64,000 nucleotides of DNA from Pseudomonas tohonis (GTDB taxonomy: Bacteria; Pseudomonadota; Gammaproteobacteria; Pseudomonadales; Pseudomonadaceae), in NCBI RefSeq assembly GCF_012767755.2, contig NZ_AP023189.1, positions 2,978,001 to 3,042,000 of the forward strand. The letters are read 5' to 3'. Positions 30,679 through 40,310 of the stretch are shown piece after piece. A program made the position numbers and the translations under genes. Under the pieces are notes generated by a model that was not told where the DNA came from, searched no databases, and saw only the letters and a program-made list of their open reading frames with translations. Every line of letters begins with the position of its first letter. Position 1 is the stretch's first letter.

Positions 30679-31715
30679 ATGAACGACCTCATCAACCTCA
30701 GCCTCGACCAGGTACATGCCCTGGCACTGCGTGCGGCGACCGTCAACGGCATGGGCGAGGACCATGCCCGCGCCATCGCCGACACCATCACCCGGGGCCA
30801 GCGTGACGAATGCCATTCCCACGGCCTGTACCGGGTGCTGGTGTGCGTGCATTCGCTGCGCAGCGGCAAGGTGGACCCGCAGGCCCAACCAAGGGTGAGC
30901 CGCCTGGCGCCAGCCATCGTCCGCGTCGATGCGCAGCGGGGCTACTCGCTGCTGGCGCTGCAGACCGGCCTGCCGCTGCTGGTGGAGCAGGCCCGCGAGC
31001 TGGGCGTCGCCGCCCTGGTGATCCGCAACTGTTTCCACTTCTCCGCGCTGTGGCCGGAGGTGGAGGCCATCGCCGCCGAAGGGCTGGTTGGGCTGGCCAT
31101 GACCCCCAGCCACGCCTGGGTGGCCCCGGAAGGCGGCCGCCAGGGGGTGTTCGGCACCAACCCGCTGGCCTTCGCCTGGCCCCGCGAGGGGCGCGAGCCC
31201 TTCGTCTTCGACTTCGCCACCAGCGCCATCGCCCGGGGCGACATCGAGTTGCACGCCCGCCAGGGCAAGCCGATTCCCCTGGGCTGGGGGCTGGATGCCG
31301 AAGGGCGGCCCAGCACCGATGCGCGGGCCGTGCTGGAGGGCGCCATGCAGACCTTCGGCGGGCACAAGGGCTCGGCCCTGGCGGCGATGATCGAGCTGAT
31401 GGCCGGCGCGCTGATCGGCGACCTCACCAGCGCCGAATCCCTGGCCTTCGACGGCGGCGCCGGTGCCACGCCGCTCCGCTCCATGGCGAGCTGCTGCTGG
31501 CCTTCGACCCGGCGCGCTTTCTCGGCAGCGAGCTGGCGGCCGGCCGGCAGCGGGCCGAGGCGCTGTTCGCCGCCATCACCGACCAGGGCGCGCGGCTGCC
31601 GTCGCAGCGGCGTTTCGCCGCCCGCCAGCGCAGCGAACGCGAAGGCGTCTGGGTCGGCCGGGCGCTACTGGACGACATCCAGCGCCTGATCGACCACCCC
31701 CATTCCCCGACCTGA
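30679..31715 (+). pseudogene. MDH2/LDH2-family dehydrogenase with frameshift (pyrroline-2-carboxylate reductase-like)
   Basis: Reading from ATG 30679 (after AAGGAG) gives a malate/lactate dehydrogenase 2-type protein: DECHSHGLYRVL with the conserved His, TPSHAWVAPEGGR, GTNPLAFAWPR and FGGHKGSALAAMIELMAGALIGD. At 31471-31480 the five bases CCGCT occur twice in tandem. After that point the original frame becomes Arg/Ser/Pro-rich and ends at 31689. The proper C-terminus (HGELLLAFDPARFLG to the stop at 31715) continues in another frame. Removing one CCGCT restores a single frame of about 344 residues. Relatives reduce delta-1-pyrroline-2-carboxylate or piperideine-2-carboxylate with NAD(P)H. The truncation would cost about 80 conserved residues. 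Confidence 0.8.
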
Positions 31716-31727
31716 CGGAGCCGCCCC

Positions 31728-32660
31728 ATGAAGCGCATCCATGTCATCGATTCCCACACCGGCGGCGAACCCACGCGGCTGGTGATGGACGGCTTTCCCG
31801 AACCCGCCGGCCGCACCCTGGCCGAGCAGCGCGACAGCCTGCGCGAGCACCACGACCACTGGCGCCGCGCCTGCCTGCTGGAGCCGCGCGGCAACGACGT
31901 GCTGGTGGGCGCGCTTTACCGCCCGCCGGTGACGCCGGGCGCCACCTGCGGGGTGATCTTCTTCAACAACGCCGGCTACCTCGGCATGTGCGGCCACGGC
32001 ACCCTCGGCCTGGTGGCGTCCCTCCGGCACCTGGGGCTGATGGCCCCCGGCGAGCACCGCATCGACACCCCGGTGGGCACCGTCAGCGCCACCCTCCACG
32101 AGGACGGCCGCGTCACCCTCGGCAACGTGCCGGCCTACCGCCATCGCCGGCAGGTGCCGGTGGAGGTGCCCGGCCATGGCGTGGTCCATGGCGACATCGC
32201 CTGGGGCGGCAACTGGTTCTACCTGGTCAACGACCACGGCCAGCGCCTGGAGCTGGACAACGTCGAGGCCCTGACCGCCTACACCTGGGCGATGCTGCGG
32301 GCCCTGGAGGCCCAGGGCATCCACGGCGAGGGCGGGGCGCTGATCGACCACGTCGAGCTGTTCGCCGCCGACGCCGAGGCCGAGGCCGACAGCCGCAACT
32401 TCGTCATGTGCCCCGGCAAGGCCTACGACCGCTCGCCCTGCGGCACCGGTACCAGCGCCAAGCTGGCCTGCCTGGCGGCGGACGGCAAGCTCGCCCCCGG
32501 CCAGCGCTGGGTGCAGGCCAGCATCACCGGCAGCCGCTTCGAGGGGCACTACGAGTGGGAGGGCGAGCGCATCCGTCCCTTCATCACCGGGCGTGCCCAC
32601 CTCACCGCCGACTGCACCCTGCTCATCGACGAGCAGGACCCCTTCGCCTGGGGCATCTGA
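31728..32660 (+). CDS. lhpA: 4-hydroxyproline 2-epimerase
   Basis: A 310-residue proline racemase-family enzyme. Both catalytic Cys are present: [14 protein letters not shown] near residue 85 and [12 protein letters not shown] near 236, the two-Cys set of hydroxyproline epimerases (trans-3-hydroxyproline dehydratases have Thr at the second site). It converts trans-4-hydroxy-L-proline to cis-4-hydroxy-D-proline, the first catabolic step. Length matches the family. It sits in a run of genes encoding the next three steps, so the assignment is well supported. GGAG lies before the ATG. Confidence 0.93.
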   Translation: MKRIHVIDSHTGGEPTRLVMDGFPEPAGRTLAEQRDSLREHHDHWRRACLLEPRGNDVLVGALYRPPVTPGATCGVIFFNNAGYLGMCGHGTLGLVASLRHLGLMAPGEHRIDTPVGTVSATLHEDGRVTLGNVPAYRHRRQVPVEVPGHGVVHGDIAWGGNWFYLVNDHGQRLELDNVEALTAYTWAMLRALEAQGIHGEGGALIDHVELFAADAEAEADSRNFVMCPGKAYDRSPCGTGTSAKLACLAADGKLAPGQRWVQASITGSRFEGHYEWEGERIRPFITGRAHLTADCTLLIDEQDPFAWGI

Positions 32661-32705
32661 GCCCCGTTTTCCCGAACCCTGAATCCCTGCTCAAGGAGCG
32701 ACAGC

Positions 32706-33653
32706 ATGAACATCGACATCTTCCGTGGCTGCATCCCCGCCCTCATGACCCCCTGCACCGACGCGCGCCAGCCGGACTACGACGCCCTGGTGGCCAAGGG
32801 CCGCGAACTGGTCCAGGCCGGCATGAGCGGCGTGGTCTACTGCGGCTCCATGGGCGACTGGCCCCTGCTCAGCGAGGCCCAGCGCCAGGAAGGCGTGGCG
32901 CGCCTGGTGAAGGCCGGCGTGCCCACCATCGTCGGCACTGGCGCGGTGAGCACCCGCGAGGCAGTGGCCCACGCCGCCCATGCCGCCAGGGTCGGCGCCC
33001 AGGGGCTGATGGTGATCCCGCGGCTGCTGTCCCGTGCGGCCTCGCCGGCGGCGCAGAAGGCACATTTCACCGCCGTGCTGCAGGCCGCGCCGGAGCTGCC
33101 GTCGGTGATCTACAACAGCCCGCACTACAGCTTCTCCACCCGCGCCGACCTGTTCTTCGAGCTGCGCGGGCAGCACCGCAACCTGATCGGCTTCAAGGAG
33201 TTCGGCGGCGCCGACGCCATGCGCTACGCCGCCGAGCACATCACCTCGCGGGATGACGAGGTGATCCTCATGGCCGGCGTCGACACCCAGGTGTTCCACG
33301 GTTACGTCAACTGCAACGCCACCGGCACCATCACCGGCATCGGCAACGTGCTGCCCCGCGAGGTGCTGCAACTGGTCTCGCTGAGCCGCCAGGCCGCCCA
33401 GGGCGATGCCCGCGCACGCCGCCAGGCCCTGGAGCTGAGCGCCGCCCTGGACGTGCTCTCGTCCTTCGACGAGGGCTGCGACCTGGTGCTGTTCTACAAG
33501 TACCTGATGGTGCTCAACGGCGACCGCGAGTACCGCCTGCACTTCAACGAAAGCGACGCCCTCAGCGACTCCCAGCGCCGCTACGCCGAGCAGCAGTACG
33601 GCCTGTTCCGCCAGTGGTACGCCAACTGGACCGCCGAGCAGAACCTCGCCTGA
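32706..33653 (+). CDS. DapA-family deaminase (delta-1-pyrroline-4-hydroxy-2-carboxylate deaminase)
   Basis: A 315-residue class I aldolase-type (DapA/NAL superfamily) protein. The YNSPHYSF motif and the Schiff-base Lys in IGFKEFGG are at about residues 136 and 162. In hydroxyproline pathways this enzyme turns 4-hydroxy-1-pyrroline-2-carboxylate into 2-oxoglutarate semialdehyde plus ammonia (LhpC in P. aeruginosa). Position between epimerase and semialdehyde dehydrogenase supports this over dihydrodipicolinate synthase. AAGGAG lies eight bases before the ATG. Confidence 0.88.
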   Translation: MNIDIFRGCIPALMTPCTDARQPDYDALVAKGRELVQAGMSGVVYCGSMGDWPLLSEAQRQEGVARLVKAGVPTIVGTGAVSTREAVAHAAHAARVGAQGLMVIPRLLSRAASPAAQKAHFTAVLQAAPELPSVIYNSPHYSFSTRADLFFELRGQHRNLIGFKEFGGADAMRYAAEHITSRDDEVILMAGVDTQVFHGYVNCNATGTITGIGNVLPREVLQLVSLSRQAAQGDARARRQALELSAALDVLSSFDEGCDLVLFYKYLMVLNGDREYRLHFNESDALSDSQRRYAEQQYGLFRQWYANWTAEQNLA

Positions 33654-33710
33654 ACCCGACCGCCCCGCCGCCCATGGGCGGTGGGGCCCACCCGCCATCC
33701 AGGATGCCCC

Positions 33711-35288
33711 ATGACCCTCACAGGCAAGATGCTGATCGGCGGCGCAGCGGTGCCCGGCACCCGCGACGCCCTCCACGCCATTGACCCGGCCACCGGCCAA
33801 CCCCTGCAACCCGCCTACCCGGGCGCCAGCCGCCAGCAGGTGGAACAGGCCTGCGCCCTGGCCTGGGCCGCCTTCGACCCGTACCGGAACACCGCACCGG
33901 CCGCCCGTGCGGCCTTCCTCGACGCCATCGCCGATGCCATCGAAGCGCTGGGCGAGGCGCTGATCGAGCGCGCCATGGCCGAGACGGGCCTGCCCCAGGC
34001 ACGCCTGCAGGGCGAGCGCGGCCGCACCTGCCAGCAACTGCGCACCTTCGCCCGCACCCTGCGCGCAGGTGAGTGGCTGGACGTACGCATCGACCGCGCG
34101 CAACCCCAGCGCCAACCCCTGCCCAGGCCCGACCTGCGCCAGCGCCAGGTGCCCCTGGGGCCGGTGGCGGTGTTCGGTGCCAGCAACTTCCCCCTGGCCT
34201 TCTCCGTGGCCGGTGGCGACACCGCCTCGGCCCTGGCCGCCGGCTGCCCGGTGGTGGTGAAGGCCCATGGCGCCCACCCCGGTACCAGCGAGCTGGTGGG
34301 GCAGGCGGTGGCCCGCGCGGTCGAGCGCTGCGGCATGCCCGAAGGCGTGTTCTCGCTGCTGTTCGGCGCCGGCCGCGAAGTGGGCCTTGGCCTGGTGACG
34401 GACCCGCGCATCAAGGCGGTCGGCTTCACCGGCTCGCGCAGCGGTGGCCTTGCCCTGTGCCAGGCGGCCCAGGTGCGGCCGGAGCCGATCCCGGTCTATG
34501 CGGAGATGAGTTCGATCAACCCGGTGCTGCTGTTTCCCGCTGCCTTGCAGGCCCGTGGCGCGGCCCTGGCGCAGGGTTTCATCGCCTCGCTGACCCTGGG
34601 CGCCGGGCAGTTCTGCACCAACCCGGGCCTGCTCATCGCCCCTCGCGGTGCGGCGCTGGATGCCTTCCTCGCCCACGCCGCCGAGCAGCTGCGCCCGTGC
34701 AAGGCCCAGGTGATGCTCACCCCCGGCATCCACCAGGCCTACGCGGCCGGGGTCGCGGCCCTGGCCCGCCACCCGCAGGTGCGCCAGATCGCCAGCGGCG
34801 AACCCGGGGAGGGGCCGAACCGCTGCCAGGCGCAGCTGTTCGTCACCGATGCCGAGGCCTTCCTCGCCGACCTGCAGTTGCACGGCGAGGTCTTCGGCGC
34901 GGCGGCGCTGGTGGTGCAGTGCGAGGGCGCAGAGCAGGTACCCCGCATCCTCGATGCCCTGGAGGGCCAGCTCACCGCCACCCTGCACCTGGACGACGCC
35001 GACCTCGATGCCGCCCACGCGCTGTTGCCGGCCCTGGAACGCAAGGCTGGCCGGGTGCTGGTCAACGGCTGGCCCACCGGGGTTGAGGTGTGCGACGCCA
35101 TGGTCCACGGCGGGCCGTTCCCGGCCACCTCGGATGCCCGTTCCACCTCGGTGGGCACCGCCGCCATCCAGCGCTTCCTGCGCCCGGTGTGCTACCAGGG
35201 CTTCCCCGATGCCTTGCTGCCGGTGGCGCTGCGCGAGGCCAACCCCCTGGGCCTGCGGCGGCTGCTCGATGGCGAGCGGGAGGCCTGA
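33711..35288 (+). CDS. 2-oxoglutarate semialdehyde dehydrogenase
   Basis: A 525-residue aldehyde dehydrogenase-superfamily enzyme. The cofactor region [16 protein letters not shown], the general-base Glu in YAEMSSINP and the catalytic Cys in [10 protein letters not shown] are all seen. The length and FGASNFPL variant are those of 2-oxoglutarate semialdehyde dehydrogenases, which oxidise the deaminase product to 2-oxoglutarate for the TCA cycle. The ATG at 33711 gives a family-typical start ([11 protein letters not shown]); a Met ten codons earlier has no better signal. The next gene begins two bases after its stop. Confidence 0.9.
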   Translation: MTLTGKMLIGGAAVPGTRDALHAIDPATGQPLQPAYPGASRQQVEQACALAWAAFDPYRNTAPAARAAFLDAIADAIEALGEALIERAMAETGLPQARLQGERGRTCQQLRTFARTLRAGEWLDVRIDRAQPQRQPLPRPDLRQRQVPLGPVAVFGASNFPLAFSVAGGDTASALAAGCPVVVKAHGAHPGTSELVGQAVARAVERCGMPEGVFSLLFGAGREVGLGLVTDPRIKAVGFTGSRSGGLALCQAAQVRPEPIPVYAEMSSINPVLLFPAALQARGAALAQGFIASLTLGAGQFCTNPGLLIAPRGAALDAFLAHAAEQLRPCKAQVMLTPGIHQAYAAGVAALARHPQVRQIASGEPGEGPNRCQAQLFVTDAEAFLADLQLHGEVFGAAALVVQCEGAEQVPRILDALEGQLTATLHLDDADLDAAHALLPALERKAGRVLVNGWPTGVEVCDAMVHGGPFPATSDARSTSVGTAAIQRFLRPVCYQGFPDALLPVALREANPLGLRRLLDGEREA

Positions 35289-35290
35289 AC

Positions 35291-36550
35291 ATGGGCGATC
35301 TCCAGCCAGCGGACGTGGATGTCGCGGTGGTCGGTGCCGGCGTCATCGGTGTCGCCTGCGCCTTGCAGCTCGCGCGCCAGGGGCTGCGGGTGCAGGTGTT
35401 CGACCCGGACGGCGTGGGGCAGGGCGCCTCCTTCGGCAATGCCGGGCACCTGGCCACCGAGCAGGTGTTCCCGATTGCCGACCTGTCGATCCTCAAGCGC
35501 CTGCCGGGCATGCTCCTCGACCCCATGGGCCCGCTGCGCCTGGACTGGACCTACCTGCCACGCGCCACCCCCTGGTTCCTGCGCCTGCTGCTCAACCTGC
35601 GGGCGGCGCCCTTCGCCCGCACCGTGGCTGGGCTGCGGGCCCTCAACGAAGCCAGCCTGGGCGCCTGGCGCCGCCTGCTCCAGGCCATCGAGCGGCCCGA
35701 CCTGCTGCGCGAGGACGGTTCGCTGCTGGTGTACGAGCAGGACGCCTCCCGCGCGGCGCTGCAGGCCCTCCAGGCACGCATGGCCGGGCAGGGCGTGCCG
35801 GTGGCGTTCTGGGGGGCGGAGGCCGTTCACGCGGCGGCGCCCCAGCTCAGCGAGGGGATTCGCGGCGGGCTGTTCTTCCCGGCCACCGGGCACTTCATCG
35901 ACCCGCACCGCGTGGTCGTCGAACTGGCGCGGGCGGCCGAGGCGCTGGGCGTCACCTTCCATCGCCAGCGCGTGCTCGACGGCCAGCGGCTGGCGGGGGG
36001 CGTCGCCCTGAGGCTGGACGACGGCAGCCTGCGCGCCCGCCAGGTGCTGCTGGCCTGCGGCGCCCACTCCGCGCCGCTCACCGAAGGTCTCACCGGCACG
36101 CGGGTGCCGCTGGACACCGAACGCGGCTACCACCTGATGCTGCCCCGGGAGCAGGGGCGGCTGCCGTTCGCCGTCACCTCCTTCGAGCGGCGCTTCATCA
36201 TGACGCCCATGGCCGGCGGCCTGCGCCTGGCCGGCACCGTGGAGTTCGCCGGGCTGGAGAAGCCGGCGAACATGCCCCGCGCCTGGCAGCTGCACCGCCT
36301 CAGCCAGGGGCTGTTCCGCGACGAGCTGGACACCGAGGGCGCCAGCCCCTGGATGGGTTTCCGCCCCTCGCTGCCGGACTCGCTGCCGATCATCGACCGG
36401 GTGGGTGAGGGCCGCGTCCTGCTCGCCTTCGGCCACCAGCACCTCGGGCTGACCCAGGCCGCCGTCACCGCCGAGTACATCGGCCAACTGGCCCAAGGGC
36501 AGACCGTGGCGGGGCTGGAGGCGTATCGGCTGGGGCGCTTCGCGAGCTAG
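35291..36550 (+). CDS. FAD-dependent D-hydroxyproline dehydrogenase (DAO family)
   Basis: A 419-residue flavoprotein with an N-terminal dinucleotide fold (VDVAVVGAGVIGVACALQLA, glycine motif at residue 15) and a C-terminal GHQHLGLTQAA FAD-closing motif. DAO-family members of this type oxidise D-amino acids; here the likely substrate is cis-4-hydroxy-D-proline, giving 4-hydroxy-1-pyrroline-2-carboxylate. It replaces the multi-subunit enzyme of P. aeruginosa, as in the single-subunit pathway of P. putida. It starts two bases after the aldehyde dehydrogenase stop. Electrons probably pass to the membrane respiratory chain. Confidence 0.87.
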   Translation: MGDLQPADVDVAVVGAGVIGVACALQLARQGLRVQVFDPDGVGQGASFGNAGHLATEQVFPIADLSILKRLPGMLLDPMGPLRLDWTYLPRATPWFLRLLLNLRAAPFARTVAGLRALNEASLGAWRRLLQAIERPDLLREDGSLLVYEQDASRAALQALQARMAGQGVPVAFWGAEAVHAAAPQLSEGIRGGLFFPATGHFIDPHRVVVELARAAEALGVTFHRQRVLDGQRLAGGVALRLDDGSLRARQVLLACGAHSAPLTEGLTGTRVPLDTERGYHLMLPREQGRLPFAVTSFERRFIMTPMAGGLRLAGTVEFAGLEKPANMPRAWQLHRLSQGLFRDELDTEGASPWMGFRPSLPDSLPIIDRVGEGRVLLAFGHQHLGLTQAAVTAEYIGQLAQGQTVAGLEAYRLGRFAS

Positions 36551-36619
36551 TGCACCCGGGTGCTGGCGCAGGCTGCCGAGGGCATCCAGAATGGCGGGCT
36601 TCTGCACAGGAGCTTCGCC

Positions 36620-37060
36620 ATGGACGACCTTTTCCCCAACCCCTTCCTGCTGGCCGGTGGCGCCCTGAGCGCCATCGCCGCGCTGCTGCACCTGGGCTGC
36701 ATCCGCTACGGCGCCCCCTGGTATCGCTTCTTCGGTGCCGGTGAACGCATGGCGCGCCTGGCCGAGGCTGGCAGCCCGGTGGCCACACTGGTCACCCTGG
36801 CCATCGCCACGGTGCTGGGGCTCTGGGCGCTCTACGCGCTGCTGGCCGGGCTCGGCCTGCCACTTCCCCTGACACGGCCGGTGCTGTGCCTGGTCACTGC
36901 GGTGTACCTGCTGCGGGGGCTGGGCGGGCTGTTGCTGGTCAAGCGCGGCCTGGGCCGCAGCGCCGCCTTCTGGCTGTGGAGCTCGGCCATCTGCCTGACG
37001 CTGGGCGGGCTGCACCTGGTGGGGCTGGCGCAGGTGTGGGGCGCGATCCAGGGGACCTGA
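36620..37060 (+). CDS. Small integral membrane protein
   Basis: A 146-residue protein with four hydrophobic segments (about residues 8-26, 52-72, 82-103 and 112-140). No catalytic motif is seen and I do not assign a family beyond small four-helix membrane proteins. The ATG at 36620 follows AGGAG by seven bases. It begins 69 bases after the hydroxyproline dehydrogenase stop and could be the last gene of that transcript, but nothing links it to the pathway. Confidence 0.7.
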   Translation: MDDLFPNPFLLAGGALSAIAALLHLGCIRYGAPWYRFFGAGERMARLAEAGSPVATLVTLAIATVLGLWALYALLAGLGLPLPLTRPVLCLVTAVYLLRGLGGLLLVKRGLGRSAAFWLWSSAICLTLGGLHLVGLAQVWGAIQGT

Positions 37061-37310
37061 CCCGCGAGCCGGCTGCCCGCCGGTGATTGCGCCGTAGGGG
37101 CATGCCGGCGCCGGGGGCAGGACGGGTGCGAACCCGCCGTGCGCCTGTGCCCACGCCCTCCCGCCCGACCCCGCTCAGGCCCTGCGCCTGCTGCCTGCGC
37201 AAGCGCCTGCGTCGTTTCTGGGCGACGATGACGGGCTCGGGCAGCGCTCCGTCGTCCAGGCTTTCCCCGTGCTAGAAGGCCCCGTCGAAACTCACAGAGG
37301 GAATGACGGG

Positions 37311-38990
37311 ATGAATCGCTTATCCATCAGGCAGAAGATCCTCCTCCTGGCGTTGCTGCCGGTCGTGGCGCTGGCCACGATCAGCGCCTGGCTGTTCGTA
37401 TCCCAGGCCCGGGAACTGCGCGATCTCAGCCGCGACGACCTGCGCGAGTCGTTGCTGGCGGCCAAGCGCGAGCAATTGGCCAACTACATGGAGCTGGCAC
37501 TGAGCGCCGTGGCGCCCCTGGCCAACGGCGGCTCGGCAGCGGGCCGCGAGCGCATCAAGGAGGCGCTGCGCAGCCTGCGCTTCGACGGCGGCAGCGGCTA
37601 CTTCTTCGCCTACGACAGCCAGGGCGTGCAGGTGATGAGTGCCGACAACCCGGCCCGCGAAGGCACGATCTACTGGGACTCCACCAGCCCCGAGGGTCGC
37701 CATCTGGTGCGCGAATACGTGGAGGCCGGCGCCGCCGGGGGTGGCTACGTGGAATACGGCTGGGCGCGGCCCGGCGAGGAGGAGCCCTCGCCGAAGCTCG
37801 CCTACGTGGTGCCGATGCCCGACAGCGACTGGGTGCTGGGCACCGGCTTCTACATCGACGACCTGGAAACGCAGCTCGCCGGGCTGGAGCGGGAATTCGC
37901 CGCTGCCGTGCGCCTGAGCCTGATCCGCAGCGCCGCTTCCGCCGCCGTCCTGCTGGCGCTGATCGCCGCCCTGGCGACTCTGCTGGCGCGCAGCATCCAT
38001 CAGCCCCTGGACCAGGCGGTGCGGACCATGGAGAACATCGCCCGGGGCGAAGGCGACCTGACCCGCCGCCTGGACCCTTCCGCCGGCCACGAGCTGGGCA
38101 CCCTGGCGCGGGCCTTCAACCACTTCGCCGAGCAGGTCGGCCAGCTGGTGCGGCAGACGCGCTCGTCCGCCGCCACCCTGGGGGCCGCCAGCGAGGAGCT
38201 GGGTGCCTTCATGGAGCAGACCGGCCAGGGCATCGCCAGCCAGCACGTGGAGAGCGACCAGTTGGCCACCGCCATGGAGCAGATGTCGGCGGCGGCCCTG
38301 CAGGTCGCCAGCAGTGCGGCCGGCGCGGCGCAGGCGGCCCAGGCCGCCGAGGACCGGGTCCAGGGGGCGCAGGGCCTGGTGCGCAGCGCCGCCGAGGTGA
38401 TCGACGGGCTGGAGGGGCAGGTGGAAAGCGGGGTCGAGATCATCCGCCGGCTGGGCAGCGAGTCCGAGGGCATCGGCGGCGTGCTGGATGTGATCCACGG
38501 CGTCGCCGAGCAGACCAACCTGCTGGCGCTCAACGCCGCCATCGAAGCCGCGCGTGCCGGTGACCAGGGGCGCGGCTTCGCGGTCGTCGCCGATGAGGTG
38601 CGCACGCTGGCGGGGCGCACCCAGAGCAGTACGGCGGAAATCCAGGAAATGATCGGCCGCCTGCAGGCCGGCGCTCGCGAGGCCATCGCCGCCATCGGCC
38701 AGATCCGCGGCGGCAGCGCCCGCGCCGTGGTGGAGGTGGGCCGGGTCGGCCAGGCCCTGGAGGCGGTCGTCGAGGCGACCACCACCATCAACGGCATGAA
38801 CGCGCAGATCGCCGCTGCGGCGGAGGAGCAGACCCAGGTCTGCGAATCCATCAACGCCAACGTGCACCAGATCGCCGCCATCGCCGAACAGACCGCCGCC
38901 GGCTCGCGCACCGCCAGCGACATCACCCAGCGCCTGGGTGAGATGGCCGGTGGATTGCAGCAGCTGGTGGGGCGCTATCGGGCGGATTGA
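37311..38990 (+). CDS. Methyl-accepting chemotaxis protein with single Cache domain
   Basis: A 559-residue chemoreceptor: TM1 (about 8-30), a periplasmic sCache_2-type domain (about 35-200; [32 protein letters not shown]), TM2 (about 208-230), HAMP, and a signalling domain with [24 protein letters not shown]. sCache_2 sensors in known receptors bind small organic acids. AGAGGG lies upstream of the ATG at 37311. No clear FliA promoter was found in the 250 bases before it. Proximity to the hydroxyproline genes suggests, but does not show, a related ligand. Confidence 0.9.
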   Translation: MNRLSIRQKILLLALLPVVALATISAWLFVSQARELRDLSRDDLRESLLAAKREQLANYMELALSAVAPLANGGSAAGRERIKEALRSLRFDGGSGYFFAYDSQGVQVMSADNPAREGTIYWDSTSPEGRHLVREYVEAGAAGGGYVEYGWARPGEEEPSPKLAYVVPMPDSDWVLGTGFYIDDLETQLAGLEREFAAAVRLSLIRSAASAAVLLALIAALATLLARSIHQPLDQAVRTMENIARGEGDLTRRLDPSAGHELGTLARAFNHFAEQVGQLVRQTRSSAATLGAASEELGAFMEQTGQGIASQHVESDQLATAMEQMSAAALQVASSAAGAAQAAQAAEDRVQGAQGLVRSAAEVIDGLEGQVESGVEIIRRLGSESEGIGGVLDVIHGVAEQTNLLALNAAIEAARAGDQGRGFAVVADEVRTLAGRTQSSTAEIQEMIGRLQAGAREAIAAIGQIRGGSARAVVEVGRVGQALEAVVEATTTINGMNAQIAAAAEEQTQVCESINANVHQIAAIAEQTAAGSRTASDITQRLGEMAGGLQQLVGRYRAD

Positions 38991-39058
38991 GGGAAGAGGG
39001 CGGGTGCGTTGCCGATCGTCTCGGCGACGCACCGGGTGGCCTGCATGGCGGTGCATGG

Positions 39059-39079
39059 GCTCCCGGGCTGAAACCCGGG
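39059..39079. repeat. REP-like palindrome, copy 3
   Basis: CTCCCGGGCTGAAACCCGGGC, just beyond the 3' end of the orphan gene at 39086. It has the same orientation as the copy at 39982, so the two bracket that gene. Confidence 0.6.
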
Positions 39080-39085
39080 CCAGGC

Positions 39086-39880
39086 CTAGATATCGGTCAG
39101 GGACACCAGCACTTCCAGGCGCGCCGCCGGGGCACTGTGAGCGGCTAGCTGCATCCGATTGAGCCAGTCGAGCGTGGCTTCCGTGCTGTCACGTACGGCC
39201 TTGGAAGAGAGGTCGAAGGTCACCGAGTGGCGCAGCGAGTGCAGCAGCTCCCAGAGTTGGCAGGGGGCCTGGCTCTCGTTGATGATCTTGAGTATCTCGC
39301 TATTGATCTCGCTGATGCGGCTATGGATCAGGCTGCTGGTATTGCCCGTGGGGAACAGCTCCTTGGCCTTGAGGCGGATGGCACTCATGCGCTTCACATG
39401 CAGGCTCGGATCGTCCTTGGTGTCCTCGTAGGTCGAGCTGTCTCGCAGGTAGGTCGCGAACTGGTCGATGCTCTTGCGGACGATCTCGATGGCCTTGTTG
39501 ATGTCGGCCCTGTCCGGTACCAGGTTGGCCGGCGTGCTGTTCAGGCGTTTGGCAATCATCAGCATCACCCCATCCGGGGTACTGGGGATGCGCTTCCACT
39601 TCCTGGATATCAAGGGGGCCGTCAGGTTCCGGTAGAAGTCCTTTGTCGATACGGAGTCGCTCTTCAAGGCGTTGAAGGTGGCTTCGGCCAGCTTGCGGAT
39701 GACCTGGCTCCAATGGAGCATGTGGCGCCTATCCTCCACATGGCCCTTCTTGGCGTTCTGGTTGACCTTCACCTTGGTCGCCTGGGAGGTCCAGGCTGGC
39801 CGGCCCTTGATCCTGATCTTCCGCGTGTTCGGGTCCGATTCGATCCGGAATCGGCTGGTCTTCCTGGGGCCCCGTGGCAT
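39086..39880 (-). CDS. Orphan protein of unknown function, REP-flanked
   Basis: A 264-residue soluble protein with no signal peptide. The N-terminal 50 residues are very basic (MPRGPRKTSRFRIESD, IRIKGRPAW), suggesting nucleic-acid contact. A short motif EDRRHMLHW follows at residues 49-57, and the rest looks helical. I do not recognise the family. The RRH..HW pattern is loosely like metal-site motifs in some toxin nucleases, but this is weak. AAGGAGG precedes ATG 39880, so the longer frame to 39940 is not used. Codon use is clearly less GC-biased than in the neighbours, and same-orientation REP palindromes lie on both sides. It looks acquired. Confidence 0.7.
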   Translation of the reverse strand: MPRGPRKTSRFRIESDPNTRKIRIKGRPAWTSQATKVKVNQNAKKGHVEDRRHMLHWSQVIRKLAEATFNALKSDSVSTKDFYRNLTAPLISRKWKRIPSTPDGVMLMIAKRLNSTPANLVPDRADINKAIEIVRKSIDQFATYLRDSSTYEDTKDDPSLHVKRMSAIRLKAKELFPTGNTSSLIHSRISEINSEILKIINESQAPCQLWELLHSLRHSVTFDLSSKAVRDSTEATLDWLNRMQLAAHSAPAARLEVLVSLTDI

Positions 39881-39981
39881 TTGGCGTTCCTCCTTGGATT
39901 GGCTGCTGCGAAAGACTAGACCAGATCGCCTTCCGTGCACGCGCCTGATCCGGCAGGTGGGGCGTTGCGCTGTGCCCAGGC

Positions 39982-40004
39982 TCCCGGGCTGAAACCCGGG
40001 CTAC
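39982..40004. repeat. REP-like palindrome, copy 4
   Basis: TCCCGGGCTGAAACCCGGGCTAC, the complement of GTAGCCCGGGTTTCAGCCCGGGA. It overlaps the stop codon of the receiver-domain gene at 40001. Confidence 0.6.
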
Positions 40005-40306
40005 GGATGGCGGTTGCGCCGGGCCAGGGCCTCGATGGAGAGCACGCCCGCCTGCATCTTCAGCACCGCCGAGGCGTTGGCCGAATGCACGCTGATGCGC
40101 GGCGGCACGAAACCGTGCAAGGCCACCGCTTCCTCGATCCACAGGATCACGTCGTAGCCGGTGCCGCGCTCGTCGTCGCCCAGGTCGTGGTCCAGGCTCA
40201 GTTCGCTGACCTGGCCCGTCTTCAACAGCTCGATCACCTCGACCGGCCACCAGGCGCGGACCCAGCCGTCGGGCGTGGCGCGTTCGTCGTCCAGATAGAC
40301 CTTCAT
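40001..40306 (-). CDS. Cyclic-phosphate-processing receiver domain protein
   Basis: A 101-residue single-domain protein: MKVYLDDERATPDGW and LSLDHDLGDDERGTGYD give the acidic cluster and DHDLG motif of the receiver-like family predicted to act in cyclic-phosphate processing, found as stand-alone proteins in many bacteria. It is not a classical two-component receiver. ATG 40306 is chosen because the family starts there and AAGGAAATC lies upstream; an in-frame Met 12 codons earlier lies inside the preceding gene. Its stop overlaps a REP-like palindrome. The upstream gene ends four bases before it, so both are one unit. Confidence 0.7.
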   Translation of the reverse strand: MKVYLDDERATPDGWVRAWWPVEVIELLKTGQVSELSLDHDLGDDERGTGYDVILWIEEAVALHGFVPPRISVHSANASAVLKMQAGVLSIEALARRNRHP

Positions 40307-40310
40307 GGCT

